The notes under the pieces: model-generated | Database searches by the model: none | Told to the model about the DNA's origin: nothing | Seen by the model: only the letters and a program-made list of their open reading frames with translations | NCBI GenBank assembly: GCA_002773615.1 | Contig: PFAP01000001.1 | Coordinates: forward strand, 1 to 37,304 | From: Candidatus Falkowbacteria bacterium CG10_big_fil_rev_8_21_14_0_10_39_11 | GTDB taxonomy: Bacteria; Patescibacteriota; Patescibacteriia; UBA11705 | Reading direction: 5' to 3' | DNA: 37,304 nucleotides | Made by a program: the position numbers and the translations under genes | In this document: in pieces, positions 1 to 6,360 of the stretch | Layout of the letters: every line of letters starts with the position of its first letter | How positions within the stretch are numbered: the stretch's first letter is position 1

Positions 1-83
1 TAGGGATGGACGGTAAAACGCCTATGGAACGATTAAATGAACTGGCAAGTGTAAACTTGACGCTGCAATGCCACAAATGTTGA
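1..83 (+). CDS. C-terminal tail of a gene cut by the window edge, possibly a transposase
   Basis: One frame is open from the left edge to a TGA at 81-83 and encodes about 26 residues including GMDGKTPMERLNEL. A K/R-TP-x-E-R-L stretch close to the C-terminus is often seen in DDE-type integrase-core transposases (IS481/IS3-like), so this could be the end of an insertion sequence. That is inference from one short motif; no terminal inverted repeat could be recognised because most of the gene lies outside the window. It could equally be the end of an unrelated protein. Confidence 0.3.
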   Translation, partial: GMDGKTPMERLNELASVNLTLQCHKC

Positions 84-108
84 CAAAGATAATTATTTAT
101 GATAACCT
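80..108 (+). promoter_or_regulatory. Candidate sigma-70 promoter for the first unknown operon
   Basis: A perfect -35 box TTGACA at 80-85 is followed 17 bases later by a weak -10 candidate (TAACCT, 103-108). It overlaps the stop codon of the preceding partial gene and lies about 30 bases before the start at 136. The same TTGACAAAG string opens the stronger promoter at 1123, which supports the call. The weak -10 box keeps confidence low. Confidence 0.35.
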
Positions 109-135
109 TACCAGTACATTCACCCAGGATGGAGC

Positions 136-438
136 ATGTCGCAGGTAACCAAAATCACCGAACTTCGTTCTCGAGCCAAATATTCACTCTGGTGGACATT
201 GACTGGAGCAGACGCTAAGTTGGTCAAGAAGCTGGGGATTAAAAATCGCGGTGAACCCATGTATCAAAGTCAGCTGGCCGAGCTCCAGATTCGTCGTATG
301 CAGCAGGATTTATGGTGGAAGATGATGTCTCCACCGTGTAGAGAATTTCTGAAAGATTTGATTCAGGATTCAAAAATGTTTAATCGTAACCGTCGAATTG
401 ATTTGGAATTGGGTAGAATTCGTATTTTCTTATTTTAG
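136..438 (+). CDS. Hypothetical protein, 100 aa, first gene of a three-gene unknown operon
   Basis: I do not recognise this protein. It is basic and rich in tryptophan and arginine (SLWWTLTG near residue 17, DLWWKMM near residue 58), with no predicted membrane segment and no known motif. AGGA at 126-129 gives a usable SD six bases before the ATG. The next gene starts 34 bases downstream and the two probably share a transcript from the promoter near 80. Base composition is more GC-rich than in the housekeeping genes to the right. Together with the two following genes it lies between a possible transposase tail and a hairpin terminator, so it may be part of a mobile or acquired cassette (inference). 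Confidence 0.6.
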   Translation: MSQVTKITELRSRAKYSLWWTLTGADAKLVKKLGIKNRGEPMYQSQLAELQIRRMQQDLWWKMMSPPCREFLKDLIQDSKMFNRNRRIDLELGRIRIFLF

Positions 439-472
439 CAATTTCAAACCAAATCAACCGAAGGAGGTCTTG

Positions 473-796
473 ATGCTCAGAAGCACACTTATCGGTGTCA
501 CCATTATGACCGTTATTATGCTGTTGGTTTTCTTTGCTGACGGTAGCAACAGCCGTCATGCAGTTGAGCTTTACAATAACCTCCCTGATGCACTTCAGTT
601 TGTTTTTTCCTATGGCCTTATTATTTTGGCCGGTTTTGCTATTATGGTTTCAGCGCTTTATGATGTGCATCGACGTAGAATTCAGAATCAGCGTTATCAG
701 CTCGAAACCCAGAGAACTCAGCTGAAGCAGGATTATATCCGTGACATGCGCGCTATTGAAAATCAGCCGGCAACACAAACAGAGGGGGTTGGATGA
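473..796 (+). CDS. Small two-helix membrane protein with a C-terminal coiled coil, 107 aa
   Basis: The start at 473 is chosen because a perfect SD, AAGGAGGT, lies at 461-468; an in-frame upstream ATG at 398 lies inside the previous gene and has no SD. The protein has two hydrophobic segments (about residues 5-22 and 42-62), then a charged helix rich in Q, R and E (about 65-95) likely to form a cytoplasmic coiled coil. The family is not recognised. The stop TGA overlaps the next start as ATGA (793-796), typical of translational coupling, so this and the following protein are probably made together. A holin-like or small scaffold role would be guesswork; only the membrane topology is supported. 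Confidence 0.7.
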   Translation: MLRSTLIGVTIMTVIMLLVFFADGSNSRHAVELYNNLPDALQFVFSYGLIILAGFAIMVSALYDVHRRRIQNQRYQLETQRTQLKQDYIRDMRAIENQPATQTEGVG

Positions 797-1095
797 GACT
801 GACACATGAAGTCTGGGTTGTCATTCAGGAGCACAGTCAACAGCTCAAGCGCAAAATTGAAACTGCTCTTCAGGTTTATTACCGTAACCTTAGAATCAGA
901 TGGCTGACTCAAGAGGATTTTCGTTCGGTCGGGGATGTATCACCCAACGCTACAGTTATTCTTGACACTGACCATTCTCTCCCCAAGGGTTTCAATCGAG
1001 AAGACGTCAGTTTCAATCGGTTGGTCTGGAATCGTGACGGTTCATTCTATCGTCTTCGGTTTGAACGTCGTGCAGGACTGGATTTCAAATCTTAA
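793..1095 (+). CDS. Hypothetical protein, 100 aa, translationally coupled to the membrane protein
   Basis: The ATG overlaps the preceding stop by four bases. The 100-residue product is unrecognised: an N-terminal amphipathic helix (about residues 5-35), followed by a probably beta-rich part with several arginines (FNRLVWNRDGSFYRLRFERR near residues 74-93). There is no signal peptide, membrane segment or catalytic motif visible. It is the last gene of the unit, since a strong hairpin terminator begins at its stop codon. Codon usage matches the other SD-bearing unknown genes rather than the housekeeping block. Confidence 0.65.
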   Translation: MRLTHEVWVVIQEHSQQLKRKIETALQVYYRNLRIRWLTQEDFRSVGDVSPNATVILDTDHSLPKGFNREDVSFNRLVWNRDGSFYRLRFERRAGLDFKS

Positions 1096-1120
1096 ACACC
1101 AAACTGGTGTTTTTTGTTTT
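1094..1120 (+). terminator. Rho-independent terminator of the first unknown operon
   Basis: A 7-bp stem AAACACC/GGTGTTT (1094-1100 with 1106-1112) with a five-base loop runs straight into a T-rich tract interrupted by one G. The stem begins inside the TAA stop codon of the preceding gene. The next promoter starts three bases after the T tract, so the two transcription units are cleanly separated. Confidence 0.85.
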
Positions 1121-1122
1121 GG

Positions 1123-1151
1123 TTGACAAAGTCGATGAGATATAGTATAAT
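1123..1151 (+). promoter_or_regulatory. Consensus sigma-70 promoter
   Basis: TTGACA at 1123-1128, a 17-base spacer, and TATAAT at 1146-1151: both hexamers match the consensus perfectly at the ideal spacing. Predicted transcription start is near 1158, giving a leader of roughly 95 bases before the gene at 1252. This is the strongest promoter seen in the window and drives a gene of unknown function. Confidence 0.9.
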
Positions 1152-1178
1152 TTCTTAGTTAACTCCAAGGAGGGAAGC

Positions 1179-1289
1179 ATGCAGCAAATGTTTTTTATCC
1201 TCTGGCGGGAGGCGGTTTTCTCAGCCACCCAACTACCAGAGGAGAGGTACCATGAGTACCAAAAAGCGTGTCCGGATCAAGTCTCATAG
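1179..1289 (+). CDS. Leader ORF of 36 codons overlapping the start of the next gene
   Basis: The ATG at 1179 follows a very strong SD (AAGGAGGGA, 1167-1175) by the usual distance. The reading frame encodes 36 residues beginning MQQMFFILWREAVFS and ends with TAG at 1287-1289, inside the next gene (start 1252) and in a different frame. The peptide itself resembles nothing I know. Its position, strong SD and overlap with a hairpin that pairs with the downstream SD suggest a translated regulatory leader rather than a functional protein (inference). Alternatively the SD may just recruit ribosomes for the downstream gene. Confidence 0.5.
   Translation: MQQMFFILWREAVFSATQLPEERYHEYQKACPDQVS
1199..1242 (+). 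promoter_or_regulatory. Leader hairpin that can mask the SD of the gene at 1252
   Basis: CCTCTGG (1199-1205) is perfectly complementary to CCAGAGG (1236-1242). The right arm overlaps the SD region of the downstream gene (AGAGGAGAGG, 1238-1247). Ribosomes translating the leader ORF at 1179 would pass through both arms and open the stem. This geometry is seen in translational attenuators of the ermC type; here it is inferred only from base pairing. Confidence 0.45.
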
Positions 1290-1782
1290 TGTGCTGGCCG
1301 TGGATCGTAGGGCTTGTGTCTGTTGGGATGATTTGCACGTGTCCTTGTGGCACGGCGACAGTTATGAGAAGTTTTGGATTACGGTCCATGACATCAATTG
1401 GCTCTCTGGTGAGGCTCAGCTTCACCGTTATGGTATGATGAGGGACCGGATTGACAGTAGTATCAATGATCAGGTTGGCTGGACTCGTGAGGAGGCCATT
1501 GCCTGGGACGTGAAGTCTTTGCTTCAGGTCAAGGCTTGGTTGACTCGGATTCGTCAGGGTGAGAAGTTCATTATGCAGGAGCAGGATGAATACCTTGAGG
1601 ATCGCGACGTCATCCCTGCTGACTTGCCGTACCTGCCGGACATTATCGTCAATAGCTACGACATGAATCGTTACCAGGCTGAGTGGGCTGTCGAGTGGTA
1701 TCTGCGCGAGGTGATGCAGTTCCCGTACGCGGAGTATCTGTTTACCTGGCCGCCGATCGACAATATCGTGTGTAATTTCTAA
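1252..1782 (+). CDS. Hypothetical protein, 176 aa, behind a consensus promoter and leader ORF
   Basis: Unrecognised soluble protein with a high tryptophan content and an acidic C-terminal half. Visible segments include a basic N-terminus (STKKRVRIKSH), a central helix with QVKAWLTRIRQGEKF near residues 91-105, and a C-terminal part with YQAEWAVEWYLREVM near residues 141-155. No membrane segment or catalytic signature is apparent. The SD AGAGGAGAGG lies five to twelve bases before the ATG. The gene has its own consensus promoter and terminator, so it is a single-gene unit. It is clearly more GC-rich than adk and the genes after it. A long antisense frame covers the same stretch, but only the plus-strand frame has promoter, SD and terminator in register. 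Confidence 0.7.
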   Translation: MSTKKRVRIKSHSVLAVDRRACVCWDDLHVSLWHGDSYEKFWITVHDINWLSGEAQLHRYGMMRDRIDSSINDQVGWTREEAIAWDVKSLLQVKAWLTRIRQGEKFIMQEQDEYLEDRDVIPADLPYLPDIIVNSYDMNRYQAEWAVEWYLREVMQFPYAEYLFTWPPIDNIVCNF

Positions 1783-1790
1783 GATTTCCA

Positions 1791-1820
1791 AGATCAGTAA
1801 CAAACTGGTCTTTTTTGTTT
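1791..1820 (+). terminator. Rho-independent terminator after the 176-aa gene
   Basis: AGATCAG (1791-1797) pairs with CTGGTCT (1805-1811) through a seven-base loop, with one G-U pair, and continues into TTTTTTGTTT. It resembles the terminator at 1094, including the ACAAACTGGT motif in loop and stem. Confidence 0.8.
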
Positions 1821-1835
1821 GTCATTAGGGCAACT

Positions 1836-1864
1836 TTGACGCCAGGCTCATTTCCTGATATATT
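1836..1864 (+). promoter_or_regulatory. Promoter of the adk operon
   Basis: TTGACG (1836-1841), 17-base spacer, TATATT (1859-1864), with a TG dinucleotide one base upstream of the -10 box (extended -10). The expected transcript starts near 1871, leaving a leader of about 20 bases with no SD before the adk ATG. Confidence 0.7.
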
Positions 1865-1889
1865 TATCATGTAATAATTAAAGTCAATT

Positions 1890-2546
1890 ATGCTTAAGCA
1901 AACTGCATATATATTGGTCGGCCCTCCCGGGGCCGGAAAGGGAACCCAAAGTGAGTTTTTAGTAGAGGAGTTAAAGTTAAAAGTTATTCAGCCTGGTGTT
2001 TTTTTGCGAAAAGAAGCCAAAAAAGACACAGAAGTTGGAATGCTAATTGAGGGGCTGATTAGTCATGGTGCATTTGTGCCAGACGAATTTGTCGACAAAC
2101 GTGTATATGCCGCATTGAAAAAGAATAGCAAGGATATTCTATTCGATGGTTATCCTCGGACCGAAGCTCAAGCTGAAAAGCTGGCTGACTATTTGAATAA
2201 ACATAAAATCGATACTTATTTTCTTGAAATCACCTTACCAGAAAAATTAATCGTCGAGCGTATCAATGGACGACGTAGTTGTACTTGTGGTGAAACTTAC
2301 CATATCAAATACAACAAACCAAAAAAGCATGGCCTTTGCGACAAGTGTGGCCAAAAATTATATATTCGAACGGATTCTCGCAAGCCGGTTATTCGTAACC
2401 GAATAAAAGCTTATCACAACCAGACCGAACCGGTAATCAAATATTTCAAAACTCACAAAGTAGTCAAATTAAAATTCGTCAAAATAAACGGCAATCAGTC
2501 AATTGATAAAGTTCATGCTGATATCATGAAAGCCATCAAAGTGTAA
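1890..2546 (+). CDS. adk: Adenylate kinase
   Basis: Adenylate kinase catalyses ATP + AMP = 2 ADP in the cytoplasm. The Walker A loop GPPGAGKGT is at residues 12-20. The AMP-binding part follows (FDGYPRT, the usual GFPR region as GYPR, near residue 88). The long-type LID domain carries a zinc-ribbon-like set of cysteines, CTCG near 130 and CDKCG near 150. At 218 residues it has the normal length of the long bacterial form. The start has no SD, like most core genes here. It is the first gene of adk / P-loop kinase / map, which recalls the classical adk-map order of the spc ribosomal operon, but secY and infA are absent on either side. Confidence 0.95.
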   Translation: MLKQTAYILVGPPGAGKGTQSEFLVEELKLKVIQPGVFLRKEAKKDTEVGMLIEGLISHGAFVPDEFVDKRVYAALKKNSKDILFDGYPRTEAQAEKLADYLNKHKIDTYFLEITLPEKLIVERINGRRSCTCGETYHIKYNKPKKHGLCDKCGQKLYIRTDSRKPVIRNRIKAYHNQTEPVIKYFKTHKVVKLKFVKINGNQSIDKVHADIMKAIKV

Positions 2547-2551
2547 TCATT

Positions 2552-3127
2552 ATGAAAACGATTGTTACTACAATAGGATTGCCTTTTTCTGGTAAAAGCA
2601 GATTGGCAAAAGAGTATCAAGACAAAGGCTTTACGGTAATAAGCCGTGACGATGAGCTAAAAAAAATTATTGATTCTTCAAGGTTCAAAAAGCAGGTTGA
2701 ACGCGATTTGGCAATCTTGGAGAGTCCGACGAGCAGAGATGTCTTTGCCGTTAAAAACAAAGTTGCGATTGAAATTTTAAATGAAAGACTCAACGACTTG
2801 GTTGAGCATTCAGACAGTCAAAAAATTTTTTACGACGCGACCAACCTTCAGAGAGCTACTAGACAAGGAGTTATAAATTTAAAATCCGATGAGGTGAAAG
2901 TACAAGCCCTATATTTGAGGACGCCATTGGAAGTTATAATACAAAGAGCCATCAAATCTCATGAAAGTGGTGAAAGAGTAGGTCAGTTCAATGAGGGGGC
3001 TTTGCAAGGTTTACAAAGAATGTATCAGATGCTTGAAGAACCAACGCCTGACGAAGGTTTTGATAAATTTACCATTATAGATTTTAAGCAGGAACAAGAT
3101 CATGAAATAAAAATACCAGTAAAATAA
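2552..3127 (+). CDS. P-loop (polynucleotide kinase/zeta-toxin-like) kinase
   Basis: A 191-residue P-loop phosphotransferase with Walker A GLPFSGKS at residues 9-16, followed by the TVISRDDELKK segment, where the R-D pair resembles the substrate-binding Asp of T4 polynucleotide kinase 5'-kinase domains and zeta-like kinases. FYDATNLQRATR near residue 93 matches the DATN/xxxxxR pattern of the same superfamily. The substrate (nucleic acid 5' end, sugar nucleotide or small molecule) cannot be read from the sequence. It starts five bases after adk and ends three bases before map, so it is in the same operon. No partner antitoxin is visible, which argues against a zeta toxin. Confidence 0.75.
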   Translation: MKTIVTTIGLPFSGKSRLAKEYQDKGFTVISRDDELKKIIDSSRFKKQVERDLAILESPTSRDVFAVKNKVAIEILNERLNDLVEHSDSQKIFYDATNLQRATRQGVINLKSDEVKVQALYLRTPLEVIIQRAIKSHESGERVGQFNEGALQGLQRMYQMLEEPTPDEGFDKFTIIDFKQEQDHEIKIPVK

Positions 3128-3130
3128 TTT

Positions 3131-3895
3131 ATGATCAGATTAAAAACAATTGAAGAGATAAAGGTTTTACGCGATGGCGGGAAAATTCTTTTTGATATAA
3201 TGATGCGCCTTGGAGATATGGTCAAGCCAGGAGTTTCAACTTGGGACTTGGACAAGGCCGCAGAGAAACTGATTTATGAATCCGGTGGTCTACCTGCATT
3301 CAAAAACTATGGTCAGCCACCATTCCCCGGTACTCTTTGCACCTCATTAAACGCCGAAGTTGTTCATGGCATCCCAAACCAAAAGACCGTTTTAGAAGAA
3401 GGTGATATTATCAGCTTGGATATCGGTATGAAATACCCATCAGACAATGGCATGTATACTGACATGGCGCGTACATTTACTGTCGGTTTAGTTGATGCGG
3501 ATTCGGTCCGATTGATTGAGGTTAGTCGTAAAGCCCTTGAAATAATTGAGTCTCGAGTCGCACCAGGAGTTGATTGGCATGATATTGCCAAGGAAGTTCA
3601 GCGATTTATTGAGTCTAGTGGTTTTGGCGTAGTTCGATCACTTGTTGGTCATGGAGTCGGACATGAAGTTCACGAAGAACCTCAATTACCAAATTATGTT
3701 ATCCCAAACTACCATTTGATATTAAAAGAAGGGATGGTTTTGGCGGCCGAACCGATGATTACCGCCGGTCACTTTAACATTACTACACTGGACGACAATT
3801 GGACCGTCCGCACTTCAGACAATCGTCGAGCTTCACACTGGGAAGACACTTTCGCCGTTACCAAAAATGGCTGTAAAATTATTACCGCAGAGTAA
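3131..3895 (+). CDS. map: Methionine aminopeptidase, type I
   Basis: Removes the N-terminal methionine from new proteins, using two metal ions. All five expected ligands are visible: D97 (SLDIG), D111 (YTDMART), H174 (GHGVG), E207 (AAEPM) and E238 (HWEDT), as well as the catalytic histidine H181 in HEEP and H79 in VVHG. The distance between the first two aspartates is 14 residues rather than the 11 of the E. coli enzyme, so the loop between them is three residues longer. At 254 residues the length is normal. Last gene of the adk operon; no SD before the ATG. Confidence 0.95.
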   Translation: MIRLKTIEEIKVLRDGGKILFDIMMRLGDMVKPGVSTWDLDKAAEKLIYESGGLPAFKNYGQPPFPGTLCTSLNAEVVHGIPNQKTVLEEGDIISLDIGMKYPSDNGMYTDMARTFTVGLVDADSVRLIEVSRKALEIIESRVAPGVDWHDIAKEVQRFIESSGFGVVRSLVGHGVGHEVHEEPQLPNYVIPNYHLILKEGMVLAAEPMITAGHFNITTLDDNWTVRTSDNRRASHWEDTFAVTKNGCKIITAE

Positions 3896-3921
3896 AGTAT
3901 AATCATACGAAAGTTTTTGAT

Positions 3922-4028
3922 ATGAAAAATATTTTATATTGTTTTAAAAAAATCGGCTCATTTTTTTGAGAGTAATAGTTGCTGTACTTGGGCTTAGCTT
4001 CAAGTTTTGGCCAGGTGCCGAGAGTTAA
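3922..4028 (+). pseudogene. Possible frameshifted small secreted or membrane peptide
   Basis: An ATG at 3922 begins MKNILYCFKKIGSFF and stops at TGA 3967-3969 inside a run of seven T. If the run had one more T, the frame would continue as LRVIVAVLGLSFKFWPGAES and stop at TAA 4026-4028. The joined 35-residue product would look like a signal peptide or membrane anchor: two lysines, a hydrophobic stretch, then a small-residue segment. This may be the truncated start of an exported-protein gene, or a chance arrangement. The rest of the 3896-4091 gap shows nothing else clear. Confidence 0.25.
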
Positions 4029-4091
4029 AGAAAAAAAAGATAATAAAACCATTGAATCAAATAAATAGCATTGTATCTTTTACTTTAAAAT

Positions 4092-4484
4092 ATGCACTAC
4101 ATCGGCCTCGATTGGGGCACCGCAAAAATTGGAATTGCTATCGGGTCTGACGAAACAAAATTCGCCAGTCCGATTTTGACTTTGAGTTATCACAGTTTGT
4201 CTGAAATTATTGAGAAACTATCAGAACTGATAATTAGTGAACAGGCAGAGGCTTTTGTTATTGGACATCCTATTAGCCTCGCCGGTGAGGCAAAACGGGA
4301 GCAAAGTTTTCATACTTTTGTTAAAGAAATTGAATCTCTTGGTTTGCCTGTTTACTTTGAAGACGAACGTTTGTCTACCAAGTATGCCGCCAGTCTAGCT
4401 CGTGAATTTAAAGGTTCCAAAAAAGTCAGCGATGATGAAGTGGCGGCTGCCGCCATTTTGCAAACATATTTCGACAAAAAATAA
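4092..4484 (+). CDS. ruvX: Putative pre-16S rRNA nuclease / Holliday junction resolvase, YqgF family
   Basis: RNase H-fold nuclease of the YqgF/RuvX family, implicated in 16S rRNA 5'-end processing or Holliday-junction cleavage. The catalytic aspartate is D7 in the first strand (GLDWGTAKIGIA), the acidic residue in the DERLST motif near residue 97 is present, and the final aspartate lies in SDDEVAAAAIL near 118. The 130-residue length is typical. There is no SD. A strong palindromic terminator follows three bases after the stop, so it does not read into recO. Confidence 0.9.
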   Translation: MHYIGLDWGTAKIGIAIGSDETKFASPILTLSYHSLSEIIEKLSELIISEQAEAFVIGHPISLAGEAKREQSFHTFVKEIESLGLPVYFEDERLSTKYAASLAREFKGSKKVSDDEVAAAAILQTYFDKK

Positions 4485-4486
4485 TC

Positions 4487-4534
4487 CCCTGAAGGCGACA
4501 TTCCGGAATGTCGCCTTCAGGGAGTTGTTTTTAT
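4487..4534 (+). terminator. 36-bp perfect palindrome acting as terminator after ruvX
   Basis: The two 18-base arms (4487-4504 and 4505-4522) are exact reverse complements with no spacer, beginning CCCTGAAGGCG and centred on TTCCGGAA. The RNA would fold into a very stable hairpin, followed by GTTTTTATGTTTT. The CCCTGAAG arm sequence recurs in the terminator at 7146. Confidence 0.8.
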
Positions 4535-4564
4535 GTTTTAACGCTTTAATGTTCACGTGTTTTC

Positions 4565-5293
4565 ATGAACTCAACCTACAAAACAATTGGAATCGTAATC
4601 AAACGCAAAGACTGGAGGGAAAATGACAGTCTTTTTTCTTTTTATACTCAAGATTTTGGCAAGGTAGAAGCCATCGCCACGAGTAGTAAAAAAATTACCA
4701 GTAAATTGGCCGGCCATCTCTCTTCGTTTGGTTTGGTCGATTTGATGATCGCTCGAGGTAAAAGAATTGATCGCCTGGCCCAAGCTCGTTTGATTCAAAA
4801 ATTTCCTTGCGACAACATTCAAGATTACAAATTTTTCACCAGTCTGATTGAGTTTCTAGACAAAGCGATTGTTGGTCATGAAGCAGACCCAGCCATTTGG
4901 TCATTGCTTACCAAAACTGTTGATTCATATATCTCTAATCCCAATCAAGATTATCAAGCCGTTCTGAAGTTACTTTTTTATCTCAAGACTATTGAGATTC
5001 TTGGCTACCGACCGGAATTGTATCAATGCGTCATCTGTCAAAAAAACAACGTCACGCATCCTTATTTCTCTTTTATTAATAATGGTCTAGTTTGCAAGAC
5101 CTGCAACATTACCAAGCATTCGGTCTCCAAAGAAAGCATAATACTCAGTCGTCTTTTGTATGATGATCAAGAGATGTTGTCTCGGGTTATATTCAATAGG
5201 GAGATAATCAAGCAAACATCGGCCTTTATTTCCAAATTATTGACCCATATTTTCGAAAAGCCATTTTACTCCATGGGTATTGACAAGGTTTAA
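4565..5293 (+). CDS. recO: DNA repair protein RecO
   Basis: RecO helps load RecA onto single-stranded DNA in the RecF pathway. The N-terminal OB-fold segment is recognisable (YKTIGIVIKRKDWRENDSL, with DFGKVEAIA near 30-38). The C-terminal zinc-binding cysteines are C155, C158, C177 and C180 (CVIC and CKTC). The length of 242 residues is usual. The start at 4565 gives the conventional N-terminus although it has no SD. The neighbours on either side are separated by terminator or leader sequences, so it is likely a single-gene unit. Its promoter is not obvious. Confidence 0.9.
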   Translation: MNSTYKTIGIVIKRKDWRENDSLFSFYTQDFGKVEAIATSSKKITSKLAGHLSSFGLVDLMIARGKRIDRLAQARLIQKFPCDNIQDYKFFTSLIEFLDKAIVGHEADPAIWSLLTKTVDSYISNPNQDYQAVLKLLFYLKTIEILGYRPELYQCVICQKNNVTHPYFSFINNGLVCKTCNITKHSVSKESIILSRLLYDDQEMLSRVIFNREIIKQTSAFISKLLTHIFEKPFYSMGIDKV

Positions 5294-5347
5294 AAATTAT
5301 GGTAATATTGTTATTCACCCACCATGACCAGAGGAGGTCAATTAGCC

Positions 5348-5629
5348 ATGACAATTCGAGAAAAGCGCGATGATCTTCAGGCTCGAATTCTCAAGCAAGA
5401 TACTGTTATTAGTGTTGCTTCGGATGCGCTGGTGCAACTTCAGGGAGAGCTTCTGGACGAGGAATTGCCTGCCAAGAAGCGCGCTTCATTGGAAAGAAAG
5501 ATTGCCAAGGCTGAAGAAAAAGTCAGCAAGGCTAAGGCCAAGTTGGCTGTGATGACTCGGGATTTTGCTGAGGTTGGTAGACTCCTCAATCTTCAGACCG
5601 CTTTGGCCGAGCGGGCTATGCTGGATTAG
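5348..5629 (+). CDS. N-terminal coiled-coil half of an amber-interrupted gene, 93 aa
   Basis: The start at 5348 follows AGAGGAGGT at 5330-5338; an upstream in-frame ATG at 5324 precedes that SD and is rejected. The product is almost entirely charged alpha-helix (EKRDDLQARIL, then a K/A/E-rich segment KIAKAEEKVSKAKAKLA near 55-70) and likely forms a coiled coil. It stops at TAG 5627-5629, but the same frame stays open beyond the stop with helix-like sequence (KIEQLQLDALNIQGSDLPDN) straight into the next gene. I read the two as one ancestral gene. GC-rich third codon positions and a strong SD set it apart from recO. Confidence 0.6.
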   Translation: MTIREKRDDLQARILKQDTVISVASDALVQLQGELLDEELPAKKRASLERKIAKAEEKVSKAKAKLAVMTRDFAEVGRLLNLQTALAERAMLD

Positions 5630-5692
5630 AAGATCGAGCAGCTTCAGCTCGATGCACTGAATATTCAGGGCAGTGATCTGCCAGACAATTTG

Positions 5693-6355
5693 ATGCGTGA
5701 ATTTGTGTCCAATGCCAGACGACTTCAGCGTGGTTTGGAGGCTTTGTCCGTGCTCAAGGAGCCGGTGGAGACAGCCAAGGAGTGGCTTCGCGCCTTCGTC
5801 GGCAAGAATCCAACCGGCTGGCTGGATGATCCGGACGTCTTCAAGCGCTATCGTTTCACTCGGGTTGGCAAGCTGCGCGTCATTCTTCAGGATTCAGTTT
5901 CTTATCTGCTCGAAATGACCAAGGCAGCCAAGCTCTTTGGTCTGCAGCAGCTATTTGATCTGGGAATTCTCAAGGTCGACAACGCCAAGCTTCTCGAAGC
6001 GATCGAAAATGGTTTGCTCAAGTTCATTGATTCTGGTGAGATCGTCACTTATGAAGATTGGGAGACCATGCGCGAACGTAAGGTAAACAAGGCTGCGGTC
6101 GTAGTCAAGGAAGAGGACGCTGTCGGCGACGAACATGTCATCGTCATTAAGCCTGACCTCATGAGCACACCGGTAGATCGCCTTCGTGAACTGACTTCAC
6201 TGACCGGTCATCACATCAAGCCCCTAGCAGAGGCCGGCATTACTATTGTCGGTCAGCTGCGTGGTTGGTCTCTGGTTGATTTGATCGATATCAAGAATAT
6301 CGGTCGTAAGCGGGGGCAGGAGATTCTGGCTGCAGTCACCGGCTCCTTGAGTTAA
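5693..6355 (+). CDS. C-terminal half of the interrupted gene, ending in an alpha-CTD-like helix-hairpin-helix domain
   Basis: About 220 residues in the same frame as the coiled-coil gene ending at 5629. A helical middle part (LQRGLEALSVLKEPVETAK, then DSVSYLLEMTKAAKLFGLQQ) leads to a C-terminal segment AEAGITIVGQLRGWSLVDLI followed by DIKNIGRKRGQEIL. The pattern GI-xx-VG-x-L, D-L-xx-IKN-G-RK-xxx-EI is that of the RNA polymerase alpha C-terminal domain and related helix-hairpin-helix folds, so DNA or protein binding is likely. ATG 5693 has no SD, so independent translation is doubtful unless it is coupled or the amber is read through. A terminator follows six bases after the stop. GC-rich codon usage matches the upstream half. 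Confidence 0.6.
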   Translation: MREFVSNARRLQRGLEALSVLKEPVETAKEWLRAFVGKNPTGWLDDPDVFKRYRFTRVGKLRVILQDSVSYLLEMTKAAKLFGLQQLFDLGILKVDNAKLLEAIENGLLKFIDSGEIVTYEDWETMRERKVNKAAVVVKEEDAVGDEHVIVIKPDLMSTPVDRLRELTSLTGHHIKPLAEAGITIVGQLRGWSLVDLIDIKNIGRKRGQEILAAVTGSLS

Positions 6356-6360
6356 TTATC

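Noticed and set aside
1195-1803. A 202-codon open frame on the minus strand opposite the gene at 1252
   Set aside because: The promoter, SD and terminator fit the plus strand only; the antisense frame has no SD and its product has no recognisable pattern.
2552-3127. Zeta-type toxin of a toxin-antitoxin system
   Set aside because: No small antitoxin gene adjoins it; both neighbours are housekeeping genes in the same operon.
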